A stretch of 64,000 nucleotides of DNA from Bryopsis sp. KO-2023 (GCA_030272585.1 BSYQ01000012.1:496001-560000), one strand, 5' to 3'. Positions 20,701 through 32,500 are shown, counted from the first letter of the stretch. Translations and numbers: made by a program. The notes: generated from the letters alone by a model not told the origin.

Positions 20701-21299
20701 CCTGGATGTTGTGCGCTCTTATGGATGTGTCAGTGCGGTGGCGATCCCTCGAAGAAGCGTACCTGTTTTTGCAACTGCTGCCCGACAACCAAGCTGATTT
20801 TCCTGCTCCCCAGGGGATGCTCCGGTTTGGCCCTGAGAGACTCCTCTTCCACAAGTCCTCCATGCTGAGGCACCTGAGGATACTGCTTTCGGATCATGCA
20901 CGTGATCTGATCGAGAAGGGGGAGATCACCGTCCAAGCCACACAAACCAAAAAAAGAAAAGGGAACATAAGCACAGTCTTGTGCAGCGATGACAGCGACG
21001 ACGGTGGTGGTGGGGGTGACAGGACCTTGGCTTTGCATGAAATAGACAGATTTCTGGGTGAGAGACAGAATATGGGCAAGTGTAGTGAACCCCTGGTGTG
21101 GTGGCGGGAAAATAAAAGTCGACTTCCGATAGTCAGTGAGTTGGCTCGTCGGTATCTTGCTGTCCCAAGCAGCTCAGCTGCTAGTGAGCGTGCGTTCTCA
21201 AAACTGGGACACATAGTGCGTTCTAGAAGGTCACGGTTATCCGATGATCACGTCACCGAGCTTTCACTTTTATCGGGCTGGTGTGAAGAGCGGGGTTGA
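17712..21299 (+). CDS. hAT transposase, six exons, about 830 aa
   Basis: Exons that join in phase are 17712-17919, 18005-18240, 18640-19470, 19603-19680, 19990-20321 and 20492-21299, ending TGA. Exons 1 and 2 form a BED-type zinc finger (CLLC then HCSGRH). Exon 3 carries the RNase H-like catalytic core: TTDLWKS (first Asp) and IISDCGSNIRKAL (second Asp), followed by a Gly/Glu repeat. Exon 5 has TRWNSTFIMLQR, typical of the third catalytic region. The last exon ends with the hAT dimerisation domain: PLVWWRENKSRLPIVSELA, VPSSSAASERAFS and RSRLSDDHV. It would excise and insert the element and could mobilise the MITE at 46472. No stop or frameshift was found. Confidence 0.9.
18268..18612 (+). repeat. 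56-bp minisatellite, about six copies, in transposase intron 2
   Basis: The unit boundary CTGCATGTG recurs at 18324, 18380, 18436, 18492, 18548 and 18604, exactly 56 bases apart. Each unit carries the near-palindrome GCTGGAATTTCCAGC. Units differ only by A/T at one place, so the array is young. It lies wholly in the intron between exons 2 and 3. Confidence 0.95.
19722..19906 (+). repeat. TTTTTTACGG array in transposase intron 4
   Basis: About 15 tandem, slightly variable copies of TTTTTTACGG. The core TTACGG is the same motif found at both hAT ends, here placed as the pyrimidine-rich part of an intron. Confidence 0.9.
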
Positions 21300-21415
21300 T
21301 TGGAGGGGGGGGGTGATTCAATGGGGAAAGGGGGGAGGGGGGGGAAGGGGGGGGAAGGGGGGGGAAGGGGGGGGGAAAACCAAAAAAAAAATAGAATCAA
21401 AATGAATCATCCGAT

Positions 21416-22075
21416 GGGATGTTAATGGTTGTGACTCTGTGGGTTGATGGGCTGTTGGGACTCTGTGGGTTTTTGGGCTGTTGGGACTCTGTGGGTTGAT
21501 GGGCTGTTGGGATTATGTGGGTTGATGGGCTGTTGGGATACTGTGGGTTTATAAACAGTTGGGATTCTGTGGGTTGATGGGTGGGATCATGTGAGTTAAT
21601 GGTTGTGACTCTGTGGGTTGATGGGCTGTTGGGATTCTGTGGGTTGATGGGTGGGATCATGTGAGTTAATGGTTGTGACTCTGTGGGTTCATGACCTGTT
21701 GGGACTCTGTGGGTTTTTGGGCTGTTGGGACTCTGTGGGTTTATGGGCTGTTGGGATTATGTGGGTTGATGGGCTGTTGGGATACTGTGGGTTGATAAAC
21801 AGTTGGGATTCTGTGGGTTGATGGGTGGGATCATTTGAGTTAATGGTTGTGACTCTGTGGGTTCATGACCTGTTGGGACTCTGTGGGTTTTTGGGCTGTT
21901 GGGACTCTGTGGGTTTATGGGCTGTTGGGATTATGTGGGTTGATGGGCTGTTGGGATACTGTGGGTTGATAAACAGTTGGGATTCTGTGGGTTGATGGGT
22001 GGGATCATTTGAGTTAATGGTTGTGACTCTGTGGGTTCATGACCTGTTGGGACTCTGTGGGATGTTGGGCTGGGT
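21416..22075 (+). repeat. Higher-order minisatellite 3' of the hAT transposase
   Basis: Tandem units of about 26 bases (CTCTGTGGGTTGATGGGCTG type) are organised in a higher-order repeat of about 173 bases, marked by GGTTGTGACTCTGTGGGTTC recurring three times. A G-rich GGGGAAGG array (21301-21378) precedes it. Confidence 0.9.
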
Positions 22076-22129
22076 GGGAACAAATATAAATGGTTTTACA
22101 ACCACTCTGTGGATGTTTCTCCCTGTATC

Positions 22130-22460
22130 AGGTGTGACCGTAGCAACCGTAGTGACCCGTAATGACTCCGTACATCCCGTACCGTACTTTGGCAACTACG
22201 GTGCACTACGGACCGTAAAAACAACCGTAAAAGACTGACCGTAACACCGTAATTGACCCACCGGACCACCGTAAATTCTGACCGTAACACCGTAACCCGT
22301 AAAACCGTAAACCATAAAAAACCACCGTAACCAGGACCGTAACCAACCGTAAATCAGCCGGACCGTAACCGGAGTAAACAAGTCCGGTTACGGTACGGAG
22401 TTACGGCCGTAGTACGGTGACCGTAACCCGACCGTAACCGGACCGGACCGGAGCCGGACC
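22130..22460 (+). repeat. Right subterminal ACCGTAA region of the hAT element
   Basis: Dense ACCGTAA copies, mostly in one orientation, followed by CCGGACCGGACCGGAG. It mirrors the left end. Confidence 0.85.
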
Positions 22461-22767
22461 AAAAAATCGGCCCAAGTCCTATCTCTGATGGTGGCACTCT
22501 CTTTGAGTATTCGAGTTCGACTCTCGAACAAGGTTGACGCACTAGCTCCCGTGGCTTGTATCTTCTTTTGGAGGTCTTGTCGACAACTGGCCGGTCACCT
22601 AAGGACAGCGCAGAGTACCTGGCCGACTAGACTCTCCAGCGAACCAAACTTCGCTCGGTCTAGTCTGCCAGCGAAAACGCAGTCAAGGCAAACTATTACG
22701 CCAGCGAAACACGACGAGCACACCACAAGAGGAAGTACACCAGAGTTGTGCCGAAGTCGAAAAATCG

Positions 22768-22850
22768 ACAACGGCAACGGAACGGCAACGGCAACGGCAA
22801 TTAACGGCCGTTAATTGCCGTGAAAACCGTTGCCGTTCCGTTGTTGCACA
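22768..22850. repeat. Long (ACGGCA)n hairpin with a perfect 26-bp palindromic centre
   Basis: Bases 22795-22820 are a perfect palindrome centred on AACGGCCGTT. The flanks extend the arms: CAACGGAACGGCAACGG on the left pairs with CCGTTGCCGTTCCGTTG on the right, with a short mismatch between. Confidence 0.9.
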
Positions 22851-23095
22851 ACGGTTTATCCACGCCACACTTTCCCAAAATACCAACTCCCACCTCATTT
22901 ACCAATCCTGCAACTATCCACGCCACACTCGTTTTCGTGTTCACAGGGCGAACCCAGTGTTAAAAATCGATCATTTTGGGAGGCATAATGAAAAATGATC
23001 GGGAAGAAATTGAAAAGGGAAGAGAAGAGGTCGATATCCTTCCCCGCACGTGCCACACGCACACAGGAACGATGAGTTTCTGTAATTCACTTGCA

Positions 23096-23224
23096 GGTCT
23101 GGTAGTCACGACATGCAAAAAAATAGATATCCCAAACACTGAAAATCACAAAAAGTTCCTCGAGTTCCTAGCCCTATCAACTGGAAGGGGACTTTTGTTG
23201 TTTCGTAATTATGAATCAATGTGA
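23096..23224 (+). CDS. Possible terminal exon, unidentified
   Basis: After an acceptor-like TTGCAG the frame reads about 42 codons (LVVTTCKKIDIPNTENHKKF onward) to TGA at 23224. Composition looks protein-like, but no upstream exon or family could be identified. It could be chance. Confidence 0.25.
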   Translation, partial: GLVVTTCKKIDIPNTENHKKFLEFLALSTGRGLLLFRNYESM

Positions 23225-23635
23225 TGAGGGGGATGTTTTTGGTCGATCGACTTGAATGTGTACATAGTTATGAAACCAAGGGTTGCCTTTCTACGCTGGA
23301 GTGCAACATTCATGGGTTGAAGGGAGAGAGTTGCTGTTTTAGAGATGGCTCTTTTTGCTGTTGGTCCTGATCATTGTTGTTCAACATGTTGGGTCTTGTG
23401 GTTTTTAGTGGGTTTTTGTTTCGGCTTCTTCTTTTTGTTGTTGAGGGGTTTTTTCCCAGCGAGGAAGACTAGGAGCTTGGTTGATTTGATGTTGGCTCCC
23501 GTGTTTTAACACTTGGAGGTGGTCGAGAGGGACAGCCTTGAGGGTGTTTCTATGTCTTATTCTGTGACTCTTTTTTCTGGAACGTGGTGGAAAACAAGAC
23601 GACTCTGGGTGACACCCCAAATCCTCGGACGCTGC

Positions 23636-23674
23636 GGTTCGCAACAAATTTGTTGCGAACCTTTTAAAAGGTTC
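23636..23674. repeat. Two overlapping perfect palindromes
   Basis: A 26-bp perfect palindrome (23636-23661, centred on CAAATTTG) overlaps an 18-bp perfect palindrome, GAACCTTTTAAAAGGTTC (23657-23674). They share GAACC, so three alternating arms could refold. Confidence 0.9.
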
Positions 23675-25261
23675 CAATTCGAAGTGCTGTTTCAAATTTG
23701 CCTTTCCGTTCAGACAGCTCTTACATACCACCACCTCTGCGATGAACTCCGCGCCGCCGTGGAATTTCACGGTTCCGATCCGGTTGGGGGCCTACTCCGA
23801 AGGCGCCGCCCTAGCCATTTCGCGGAGAAGTCCCTAGCGAGTATGGTTGGGGTTCCACCGGTCTGTCCGTCGACCCCCAAACCTTCGCCGCCAATCGCTC
23901 ATTGGGGCTGATCCAATGCTCGTTTTGCCATGTTGGGAACCGTGGGCTGCTTGACCCTCGGGGTTTCTAGAGAAATACGGCGGCGGCGGCGGCAAGTTTG
24001 GTGAGGTCTAGTTCAAGACTCGATCACAGAATTTCGCAGCGCGCGGTCTGGGTTATCTCGGGAACCCTTCATTGGTGCATGCTTTGAACGTCGAACAGTT
24101 TTGGCGATTTGCTGGACCCAGGTAGGGACGAGGGCTTTTCCCACATGGCGCCCTTGCAAGGCAATTGTGTTTTCCAGAGGTCAACGGAGAGAACAATTTT
24201 TGATCCATTTTGAAAGAAAACATTTCTTCCTTGCTGATTTTTTTTTTAATAAATTCTTTGCAAAGGAAACCCACTTTGGAAGATGATTAAGTCTGGCCGA
24301 CAGCTCCCAGACCTTTGCTGAGCTCTGTAGGATAGAGGTCATAGAGGTCAAGTGTGTCCCTGTGAATTGCTGGGTTGAACCTGTTGAACATATTGCTGAA
24401 CCTGTAATGAACATGGATTCGTGTGTACAATTTTTGGTGCCTAGATCTGAGCCATTTTTTTGGTCTAAGTGTCTCTTGGTGGTCAGACCAGAGGACTTTT
24501 TCTTGATGCTTTCTCCGTTTTTCTAGGGTTATGCAATATTTTATTGATTGATCACAGAGAGGAAAGAAATGTAAGATTGTGGGATAAGTTTGAAGAGTGC
24601 AAGTGTGTAACTAGCTTCATGGAGAACAGAAAATTTTTCAGTTTGCTCGTTAGGAGCGTATGTTGCGCTCGCGCCTGGGTGATGGCGTGGAACGATCTCT
24701 TTGAACTTGATCCAGTTCGATTATTCACGCAGCCACTGTTTCGATTGCGCACACAACTCCTCATGTCATATTCACAAGGCTCTTGGATCAAGGGATCACA
24801 AAATCATCCACGAAAGCTTCTCCCCCAAGTCAGATTCGCCGTTCTGTGGCCGTTCTGTGGCCCAGAATCGTCCACGTCACCACGTGGAGTGTGTTGCAGA
24901 ACTGACATTTGCTATGGACGCCTTTTCCTACTTTTCAACAAAATACTTGAATACGACATTTCGTTCTACCACTCGCCGGGTCACGACTGTACTTGAATGC
25001 GATGCATTCTTCAGTTCGTACACGGATCAATGCACGGGGACATGCAATCCAAATGATGACAAAGGCCAGATCCACGAGAGCTGCGACCTTGAGTCGGACA
25101 CTGAGCCTTGGCCGGCCGTACCGGACGACAGTCGATGATTGGGTAGCTGACGGTTCGGTGCAAGGCGAGGTGTCCGATGATAGAGCTCGATGAGAGGTGG
25201 TGTGTCTGATGGGCAAAATTTTTTTTGATTGATTTTAAGGTATTAGTATCGAAAGCCAATA

Positions 25262-25305
25262 GCGGCATCTCCTACACAATGTAAATGTTGTTTGTTTGTT
25301 TGTTT
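25262..25305 (+). mobile_element. Mini-retroposon copy 1, 44 bp with (TTTG)n tail
   Basis: Insert GCGGCATCTCCTACACAATG... ending in TTTG repeats, flanked by a perfect 11-bp duplication GAAAGCCAATA (25251-25261 and 25306-25316). Confidence 0.85.
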
Positions 25306-25580
25306 GAAAGCCAATAATCGTTTTTTAAAATCGTGAGACGTAGGTCTGACCGAACCCTAGCAAACCCATGATATTTGTGGACTCTCTTACAGTGTAATCG
25401 ATTACACAATTAATTACTCATGCCCATCAAAATGTTGAAAAGGTGGCAAGTACTAAAAAAACAAAAAATGGGCAAGTAATCCACGGTGAAAGCCCATTCG
25501 GAATGGGCCATTCCTTCAAGGCATGTTCGTGGAATTTCCAACAAAAGGGGGAGGAAATCCCTGCCATGAAAACTCAATCG

Positions 25581-25621
25581 GCATCTCCTACACAATGTAA
25601 ATGTTGTTTGTTTGTTTGTTT
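25581..25621 (+). mobile_element. Mini-retroposon copy 2, 41 bp
   Basis: Same body and tail as copy 1, starting at nearly the same base, flanked by a perfect 13-bp duplication GAAAACTCAATCG (25568-25580 and 25622-25634). Confidence 0.85.
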
Positions 25622-26092
25622 GAAAACTCAATCGAAGCTAACGGCTTCGAAAAAAAATAAATGTCCCCCCCCCCAGTTGTCCTAATTTCACAAATTCTGA
25701 GAGAAGTTTTGGTGAGACTTGTGTGTGGCTGCCTTTTCAGTGTTTGGCTTTTTTTAAATTCCTCTAGCCCTCAGGTGTTGCCACTTCTCAGAAAAAAAAA
25801 TTAATGAACACATGATGAAAAAAAATCAGTTGTGATTTTCAGAAAGAAAAAAATTCCCAACAGAAGTCGCGATGAAATGAGGCTCGACAGATCCCAAAAC
25901 AAAATTAGGCCCCCACAAACCAATGAACTCATGGAGAAAAAAAAAATGAGGGTTGCTGGGAGGTGATGCAGATTGCACAATTTCAGTCCTTTTTCCAAAC
26001 ACAACCCTGGTGAAGCACCAGCCTCCCTAGTCTTTTTTTTGCTCTTATTCCAATATGATGGCTCTCTTTTGCTGGGGGTTGTAATTATTGAT

Positions 26093-26115
26093 GTAATTGA
26101 TGTTTGTTTGTTTTT
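26093..26115 (+). mobile_element. Mini-retroposon copy 5, truncated, 23 bp
   Basis: GTAATTGATG plus a TTTG-type tail, the same variant as copy 3, flanked by GTAATTATTGAT and GTAATTATCGAT, a 12-bp duplication with one mismatch. Confidence 0.55.
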
Positions 26116-26567
26116 GTAATTATCGATTGATTAATTGACCAGCCCTCCCTGGTCACATCCCTCTTGGTAAATGGAATGTCGGACCTCATCTCATGAACGT
26201 TTTTCATCCATCGATCGTCGACGTACGTCCAAAGAAACACTCTTCTTCGAAAGGACCTCCCCCCCCCAAAAAAAAACAGTGCCCAGGACTGGAACATATA
26301 TGATGCGCTCGCTTTAAGGTTTTGCTGTAATCCTCCCAGGTAGAATCAAAAAAACCAAACCAGCCGAATGGCGAGACGTCGGGGGCAGAAGCGAGCAATC
26401 GGAACCCGCCTCGGTGACGGGCGATATAGCTGTTGCATTCGTTTTTCCGTTTTTTGTTTTCTCCACCTTTTTTTTGAAACCTTCCTACCCTGCCGCGATC
26501 GTCTGATCACTTCGCTGAGATAATGCTGAAGCTGAGTTTGTTTTTTTTGTTTTGGCTTTTTTCTTAG

Positions 26568-29500
26568 TTTCACCAGGGGTTGCAGTATCGTGCTTGACGA
26601 TCGCAATCGCGGGACTAGTGCTTGCCGTGGAGTCGAGGGTGCTGTTTCAGAACGAGAACAATGGAGGCGGCAGCGGTGGCGGCTTTTTGGCGGAGGAACT
26701 CCCTCTGGAAATCGTCACCACCACCCCGGCGGCCATTTCCACTGCGATCGATGAAGTGGAGGTGGAGGCAGACCAAGCGCTCACGGTATATTCGAGAGTG
26801 AATGTTCTCGTTTCTTTTTGTTTTTGTGTGTTTTTCTTTGGCGAAAGAGCGGTTTTCCGATTCCGGTCGATTTCTCCGAGTCGGGATGGGGCCTTGGAAA
26901 GAATGGGAGGAGGTCTGTGGTGACATGATGGGCGGAACCAAAAAAAGAAAAACGAAAACTCTTAGGATACAGTTGTAACAACTTACAGTGACCTTAAGAA
27001 TTTTGCATGGAATGATTGCAGGTGGTGTTTTCGAGGCCTGTGATATCATTGGGTCAAGATTTCGGCACCGGGGAGCCCCTGGATGACAAGGTACCAGATC
27101 CCATTCTAATTCTTTTATGACTTCAGTGAATTAGTGACTTAAGCCCCCCCCCCCTTCCTCCTCTGACTCTTCTTCTTGTTTCTCATATGGTCGCCAAGGA
27201 GCCCAGCATACAAGAAGTAAATTTAGCAAACCAGTTCATTGCTGTTTCGTTTTTTGCTTTTTTTTGTTTTTCCGAGCTCTCTGGCTGTGTGTCACTGAAA
27301 AGGTGCCGTTCACTTTGACACCTGAAATTCCTGGTCGATTTCAATGGGTGTCAACTTACATCGCTCGATGGGATCCCGAGGATGGATGGCCGCTCGACAT
27401 GGATGTACAATTCGAGTGGAACCGAAACCTCACCACCCCTGATGGTGAGGGAGTTTTCCACTCACTTTTTGCAAAAGTTCTGGAGTCTGACGCACATCCA
27501 TTGTGAAGTTTTCTATGTGATTGTTGTTTCTTGGGGGGGATTTTGGACCTTGCTGTTTGTTTACCTGCCACATCAGCGAATGCTCAATCGATTGGCCGTC
27601 AGTTTTTTCAGACACTTTCTCTTTCTGCATCGACACTGTGAACATAACCCCCAACAAAAAGAGAATCGATTGCAGCTTGAGGAATTCCAGAGAATGAAAG
27701 CAGAGAGATATCTATTTTAAGCATTCGATTTCCTCCGATTGATTTGATATAAAATTTGATGGTGTTGGGTAGGCATTCCCCTGCGATTGGGGGAAAATAT
27801 TCCTGGAGGGTTCAAGCTGATGACGCCCACATTGAGAATGACCCTTTGGGTGGTGATTTCTGAAAAAAGCGAAAGTCTGACAGACGGCGAATGGCTCCAT
27901 AACATGGGCCTCGACACCGATCACTTACCAGAAGTCCCTCCAGATGGTAACGAAACGCCCATACCAAAAATATCAACTTGAAAAAATATGAAGTTTCCTT
28001 CTCCTCGTTTTTTTTTTTTTTTGCATAATTAATTGGCATTTATGCCCCACAAGTTCTCCGGCTCCTGTTTTTTTTATTATTTTTTTGTAACTTTTTTTGT
28101 ATGTTGAGCAGGTGTAATTGAATTGAGATTTGACAGCCCTGTATCGATTGCAGTCCTCAACAGCGAACTCAAGGTACATTTCATTCACTGGGAAATGTTT
28201 CGAGAAGTGTATAAACATCAACAGAGTTTTGCTGGAAGTGCCTGCCAAGGGGAATGCATCATTGGAGTTTGCCGGAGAAGGAAAACCAAATAATTTTTTT
28301 TTCAGACTGTATTTATGCCCCCTCTCCTCCAAAAAAAAATTAAAACAAATAAATAACTCGAAATCCAAGATGTGATTCATCCTTGGATTATTCAGGGTTT
28401 TTTTCAAAATGTATAACATGAAAAGCTGGAAACACCCTACCTATTTAAATAGTTATTATTATTTTTTTTGGTCCACATATTTCCTTGTTTATTGAATGAA
28501 TGTTAAATGTACATTATGCAAACTTGCCCCGAAAAAGGCCGTTCAAAACGAGGTGATTTGCCCCTCCCTTCTTAATCATCTGTGGATTCATTTTGTCTGT
28601 TTAGGTTTTGGATGAAAAATTCGAGGTCGTTGAAAACCTGAAACTGAACTCAAAACCCTGCAAGAAGTCGCCAGCAGCTATTGTACCAGTTGCTCTTTGC
28701 AAAGAGGTTTGTGTTTTTGGATGGGTGTTTTTTTTTGTACTTCTGAATTATATAATACGTTGTTTTCTTGACGAAATGTTGAAGGCTGGCTGAGAATGAA
28801 AAGAGTACTTCCCTTTAATAAGTGTGCAAACACCACAGAAAAAAAGGGAAAAAGCGCCATTTTTTTTTTCTTATGCTTTTTTGGGGGGGAGGGGGAGGGG
28901 AAGCGTTTCTGAAGGGCTTTGACATATATATATATATTACCTTTATGTTTTTTTTGCATTTGTGAAGTGTGAGGCTGATGAAATTAATGGAGGGTCCAAA
29001 GAAGAGGATGAATGCTTTGAAGTGGTCATAACAGGAGATCTGGAAGTTGGAAAACTGTGAGTCTATTTTCTGTTCACTGCTCCTCATTCTTTTTCCTTTT
29101 TTGGGGGGAAGAAGAGAGAAAATACCACTGACAGTGATGAGCTTTTGTCAGATGTTTTGTTTTCTTTCCCCCAAGAGTAGAGGGAGGAGTTTCCAGTTTT
29201 TCCTTTCTATTATTACGGAAGAAACATACTCCATTTTGAGCATTGATTTATTTGAAAAAGAAAGAAACAGAAGTAGCTGAGTGTGTGGATTTGGGAGGTT
29301 GGGGAGGGGGTTTCGGGTTTCCCCAGATTATGATGCTCTTTCCGGGGCAGCATTTTACGTGAATTAATTAAAAACTGACTTGAGAATGTTGGATTTTTTC
29401 AGATACTATCTTTCCCTTGCTGAGGGGGTCAAATATGGATCCAAAACTGGTCCAATGAGAAAAGAAAAAAGATTATCATTTGGAGGGCTCAGGGAATTTA

Positions 29501-32500
29501 CCATTCCATGGTAGGCTGGCTCGCTTCTCTGTTTTTGTTTTTTTTTCAAGTCTGGAGGGAAGATTCCACAAATTTTTCTTATAGTCGGTTTCCCCATCAT
29601 CAATCATCATTCCTTTTTTCTTTTGCATTTTTTCACCGTTTTCCTGAAAAAATAAACAACACGAAGTTTTTTCTAAGCATAATCATTACAATGATGCCTA
29701 TAATCCTTTTTTTTGTGTTTTTTTTTTCAGATTTTGTTTGTTTCCACTCTAGATCTTTCTCTTGATCTTATTCAGTCTTTTTTTCGATTTTTTTTTTTTA
29801 ATTTTAGTTTCTGAACAAATTGACAGTCAAAAAATACTACAGAAAATGGAGATGATCGACATATACATATAATTTACTTTTTTTTGATTTTTTTTTCTTC
29901 CAAAAATCAGGAAATCCTCCGAATTAGATGATGTCAGCAGCCGTGCTCTCAACATGTGGTTTCCCCATGGATTGGAAAATGGAGAAAAAGATCTCGAAAA
30001 ATTCAAGAATCAAATTCGCCTGACTACTGCCGAAGATGAGGAGGTGCTCCAAAGAACAACTTATCAAATAAAATATTTGAACGTATTTAAACCACCAAAT
30101 ATTGTTTGCACTTGCTGAAAATCCCTATCATCATCATGCCAATAAATATCTGAAAATTTATGCAGAGCTGTTTTTCTTTTCTCCTTTAAAAAAATAGTGT
30201 TGGATTTCACGAGGCACTTTTGTTTTTATTCAATCTGAAAAAATCACTCACTGTGGTCATCGATGCTATTGGTTTTTTTTGTTTTTGTTTTTGTTTTTTT
30301 TTTGGGGGGGGGGGAGAATATTGTTTTGCACAAGAGCTTCCTGAATGTTGGTAATTCTGTTTCTTTTTGGTTCTTTTTTTAGAATCTTTATATTGATTTC
30401 CATTCGCTGCGATTTGTTTCAGATTGACTTTAAATTGACGATGAAAAACAAGGGCAAGGTACAAATGTATGCTAACCTTCTTCCAAGTCAGACATACAAG
30501 TAAGCGCTGTAAAATACAGAAGTACCAAAAAAAGTCGACATTTCATGTTTTATATTGTTTTCTATTTCCAGTAGTTTTTTTTTTTTTTTTGAATAGACAA
30601 CAAATTGCCATTATGAGGAAAAAATCCACAGTGTGATTCACTCTAATTGTTGTTTTTTTTCCAAAATAAGGATGCTTTTTTTTCTTCTCTAGATCGTTTT
30701 AATGACGATTTTTTGTTTTTTGGGATTAAAAGAAAATACACCGAGTAACCTCATCACAGATTTCTAATTTATTGAAAAAAGTGTATAGAAGGGTTACTGA
30801 ATATGTTTTTAATTATTGCTATATTTTTTTAATATTTTTTTGATTTTTTTGGAAAGCTTGAGTGTGAGCGGCTCCGACTCTATACTGGATGGATATGGAT
30901 TGCCACTGCAAGCTTCTTCCCCGCTTATAATTAAAACCGGAGGCCTGAGTGCAATGTACAAACCAATGATTACCAGAATGAGGTACACAAAGAAAACTCC
31001 ATGTCAGACCTCATTTTTTTTTGGGGGGGATTAGTCATTTTTCTTGGCTTGGCTTGTTTTTTCTTTTTCTTTTTATTTATCTAGCTTTCTTTTGTTTGCC
31101 TCCAAACAAGGGAAATCAATATTTCCTTCCACGGAAAGCATGAGTTTTTTTTTATGGTTAGCTTTCTTAGTGAGGATTCACAAGCCTCAACCAAACACAA
31201 AAAAGATATTTCGCTTTTTTCAAAACTTATGTTTTTTTATGGCATGATATTGTTACCTTTTTTTTTCAGAATGGTTACCTTTTTTTTTCAGAATGTTGGT
31301 TTTCGAGGCGGATCAAGATTGGGGGAAGAAAATCGTAACTGTCTGGAAAGGAAATGGCGGCAATCCACGCTGCACTCTCAAAGAATCTCAATCAAAAGTC
31401 AATATATTCCAGGTTTTGTCGAACGAATCCCTGAAGGCTGTGATGCTCAAGCGAGTCAGGTTTCCGCTGCATGATCCACTACTTCCAGAAATCAAGGATC
31501 CAGGTGGAAAAACCTGATTTCTGTTAGTGTTGTGTTATCTTTTTTTTTTTCTTCAAGAAAAATACATTTTCCTTTGTTTCTTTGCTGAAGATCCTGAATT
31601 TTCAGCCGTTGTGTGACAAGGCCCCCCCTTCTTGTTCTTTGTTTCTTTTTCTCAACTCTTTTCAGGTTTTTTTTTGACGAAATTGTTTCATTTTTATGAA
31701 CAAAAAATAAACAAAAAAATAATATATATATATTTTTTTCCCAAGTAGGAATTAGTCTTTTAATGATGACTATGTATCTAGAAATAATGCATTCTATCAT
31801 CAAACGGGTGATAATCTAATTATTTTAATTCCTTCTATGTCGCTGATTTTTTTTTTTTTTTTGGTGTTTTCTTTCTTAGTGTTGAAGGCAGTTCCTCAAA
31901 CGAACGATAAAATCGGCGAGATCGTGGAGGCCAATATCTCGAAATTTCTGGAACCCACTGGAATCGTCGCCTATGAATACTGCCAGTGAGAGAATCTTTA
32001 GTTTTAAAACAGATTTCATTTTCATTTCATTGTTTTTGCACAATTTGAATTGGCTCATCAAAACACAAAAACACAGTCGCATGTCATCATGGATAAAGGC
32101 GTAGTAAAAGGGGGTGTCTGGTGGAACCTCCCCCCCCCCAAAAAAAAAAATACGTTTCTCCCCCCCAAAAAGACAATTCTGTGGCGCAGCACCCAATAAT
32201 AAAAACCATAAAAAAACCCTCTAAATTGTGATTTGCTCTGCCTCCCGAATTCTTTTTCTTGGCCCCTGAAAGTTTATCGCTACTATGCCTATGATCATCA
32301 TGGGCGAACTTAAAAAAAAATTGCAATACTACCAAGACCTTCCTTTTTTGCAAGGTTTCGCAACATTGCAATATACTTGAAAGAAAAAAACAAGCCTCAT
32401 CATGCATATGTATGAGAAGCCAGTTACGGATTGGTGTGTGTGTGTTTGTGTTAGAGAACGAATGCGTGCTTTCGTTTTGATGGAGTCTTTCATTCAAGCG

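Larger units (their letters stand above)
17248..22487 (+). mobile_element. Complete hAT-superfamily DNA transposon, 5,240 bp
   Basis: The element starts CAGTGGTAGGACTT and ends with the reverse complement of CAGAGATAGGACTT (12 of 14 matches). It is flanked by perfect 8-bp duplications, ATGGTGGC at 17240-17247 and 22488-22495, the size diagnostic of hAT. Both ends carry dense ACCGTAA/TTACGGT subterminal motifs and GGTCCGGACC palindromes. It encodes a full-length six-exon transposase with no break. Intact ends, intact duplications and an open transposase suggest recent activity. Confidence 0.95.
17108..22740 (+). repeat. LTR-like dispersed repeat, copy 1, split by the hAT element
   Basis: Bases 17108-17247 plus 22496-22740 (385 bp together) match the reverse complement of 47519-47903 over the whole length with scattered substitutions. 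The repeat starts TGTGACGG and ends AAGTACA(C), compatible with TG...CA ends of a solo LTR, though no clean duplication was found. The intact copy at 47519-47903 shows the empty target site of the hAT element. Confidence 0.75.
22741..26535. other. Mostly non-coding region between the hAT locus and the macroglobulin gene
   Basis: Apart from one weak exon, palindromes and mini-inserts listed separately, I see no supportable gene. Open frames around 24469-25138 have no recognisable motif. A block at about 23690-24000 resembles 48100-48370 (shared AACCTTCGC(C/G)GCCAATCGC and nearby sequence), so it is probably an old dispersed repeat. Confidence 0.4.

Noticed and set aside
21397-21660. Minus-strand NSPSTHRVTT repeat ORF
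   Set aside because: Shadow of the GGGTTGATGGGCTG minisatellite.
24469-25138. Two overlapping plus-strand ORFs of 145-175 aa
   Set aside because: Overlapping frames, no motif, no splice logic or homology that I can recognise.
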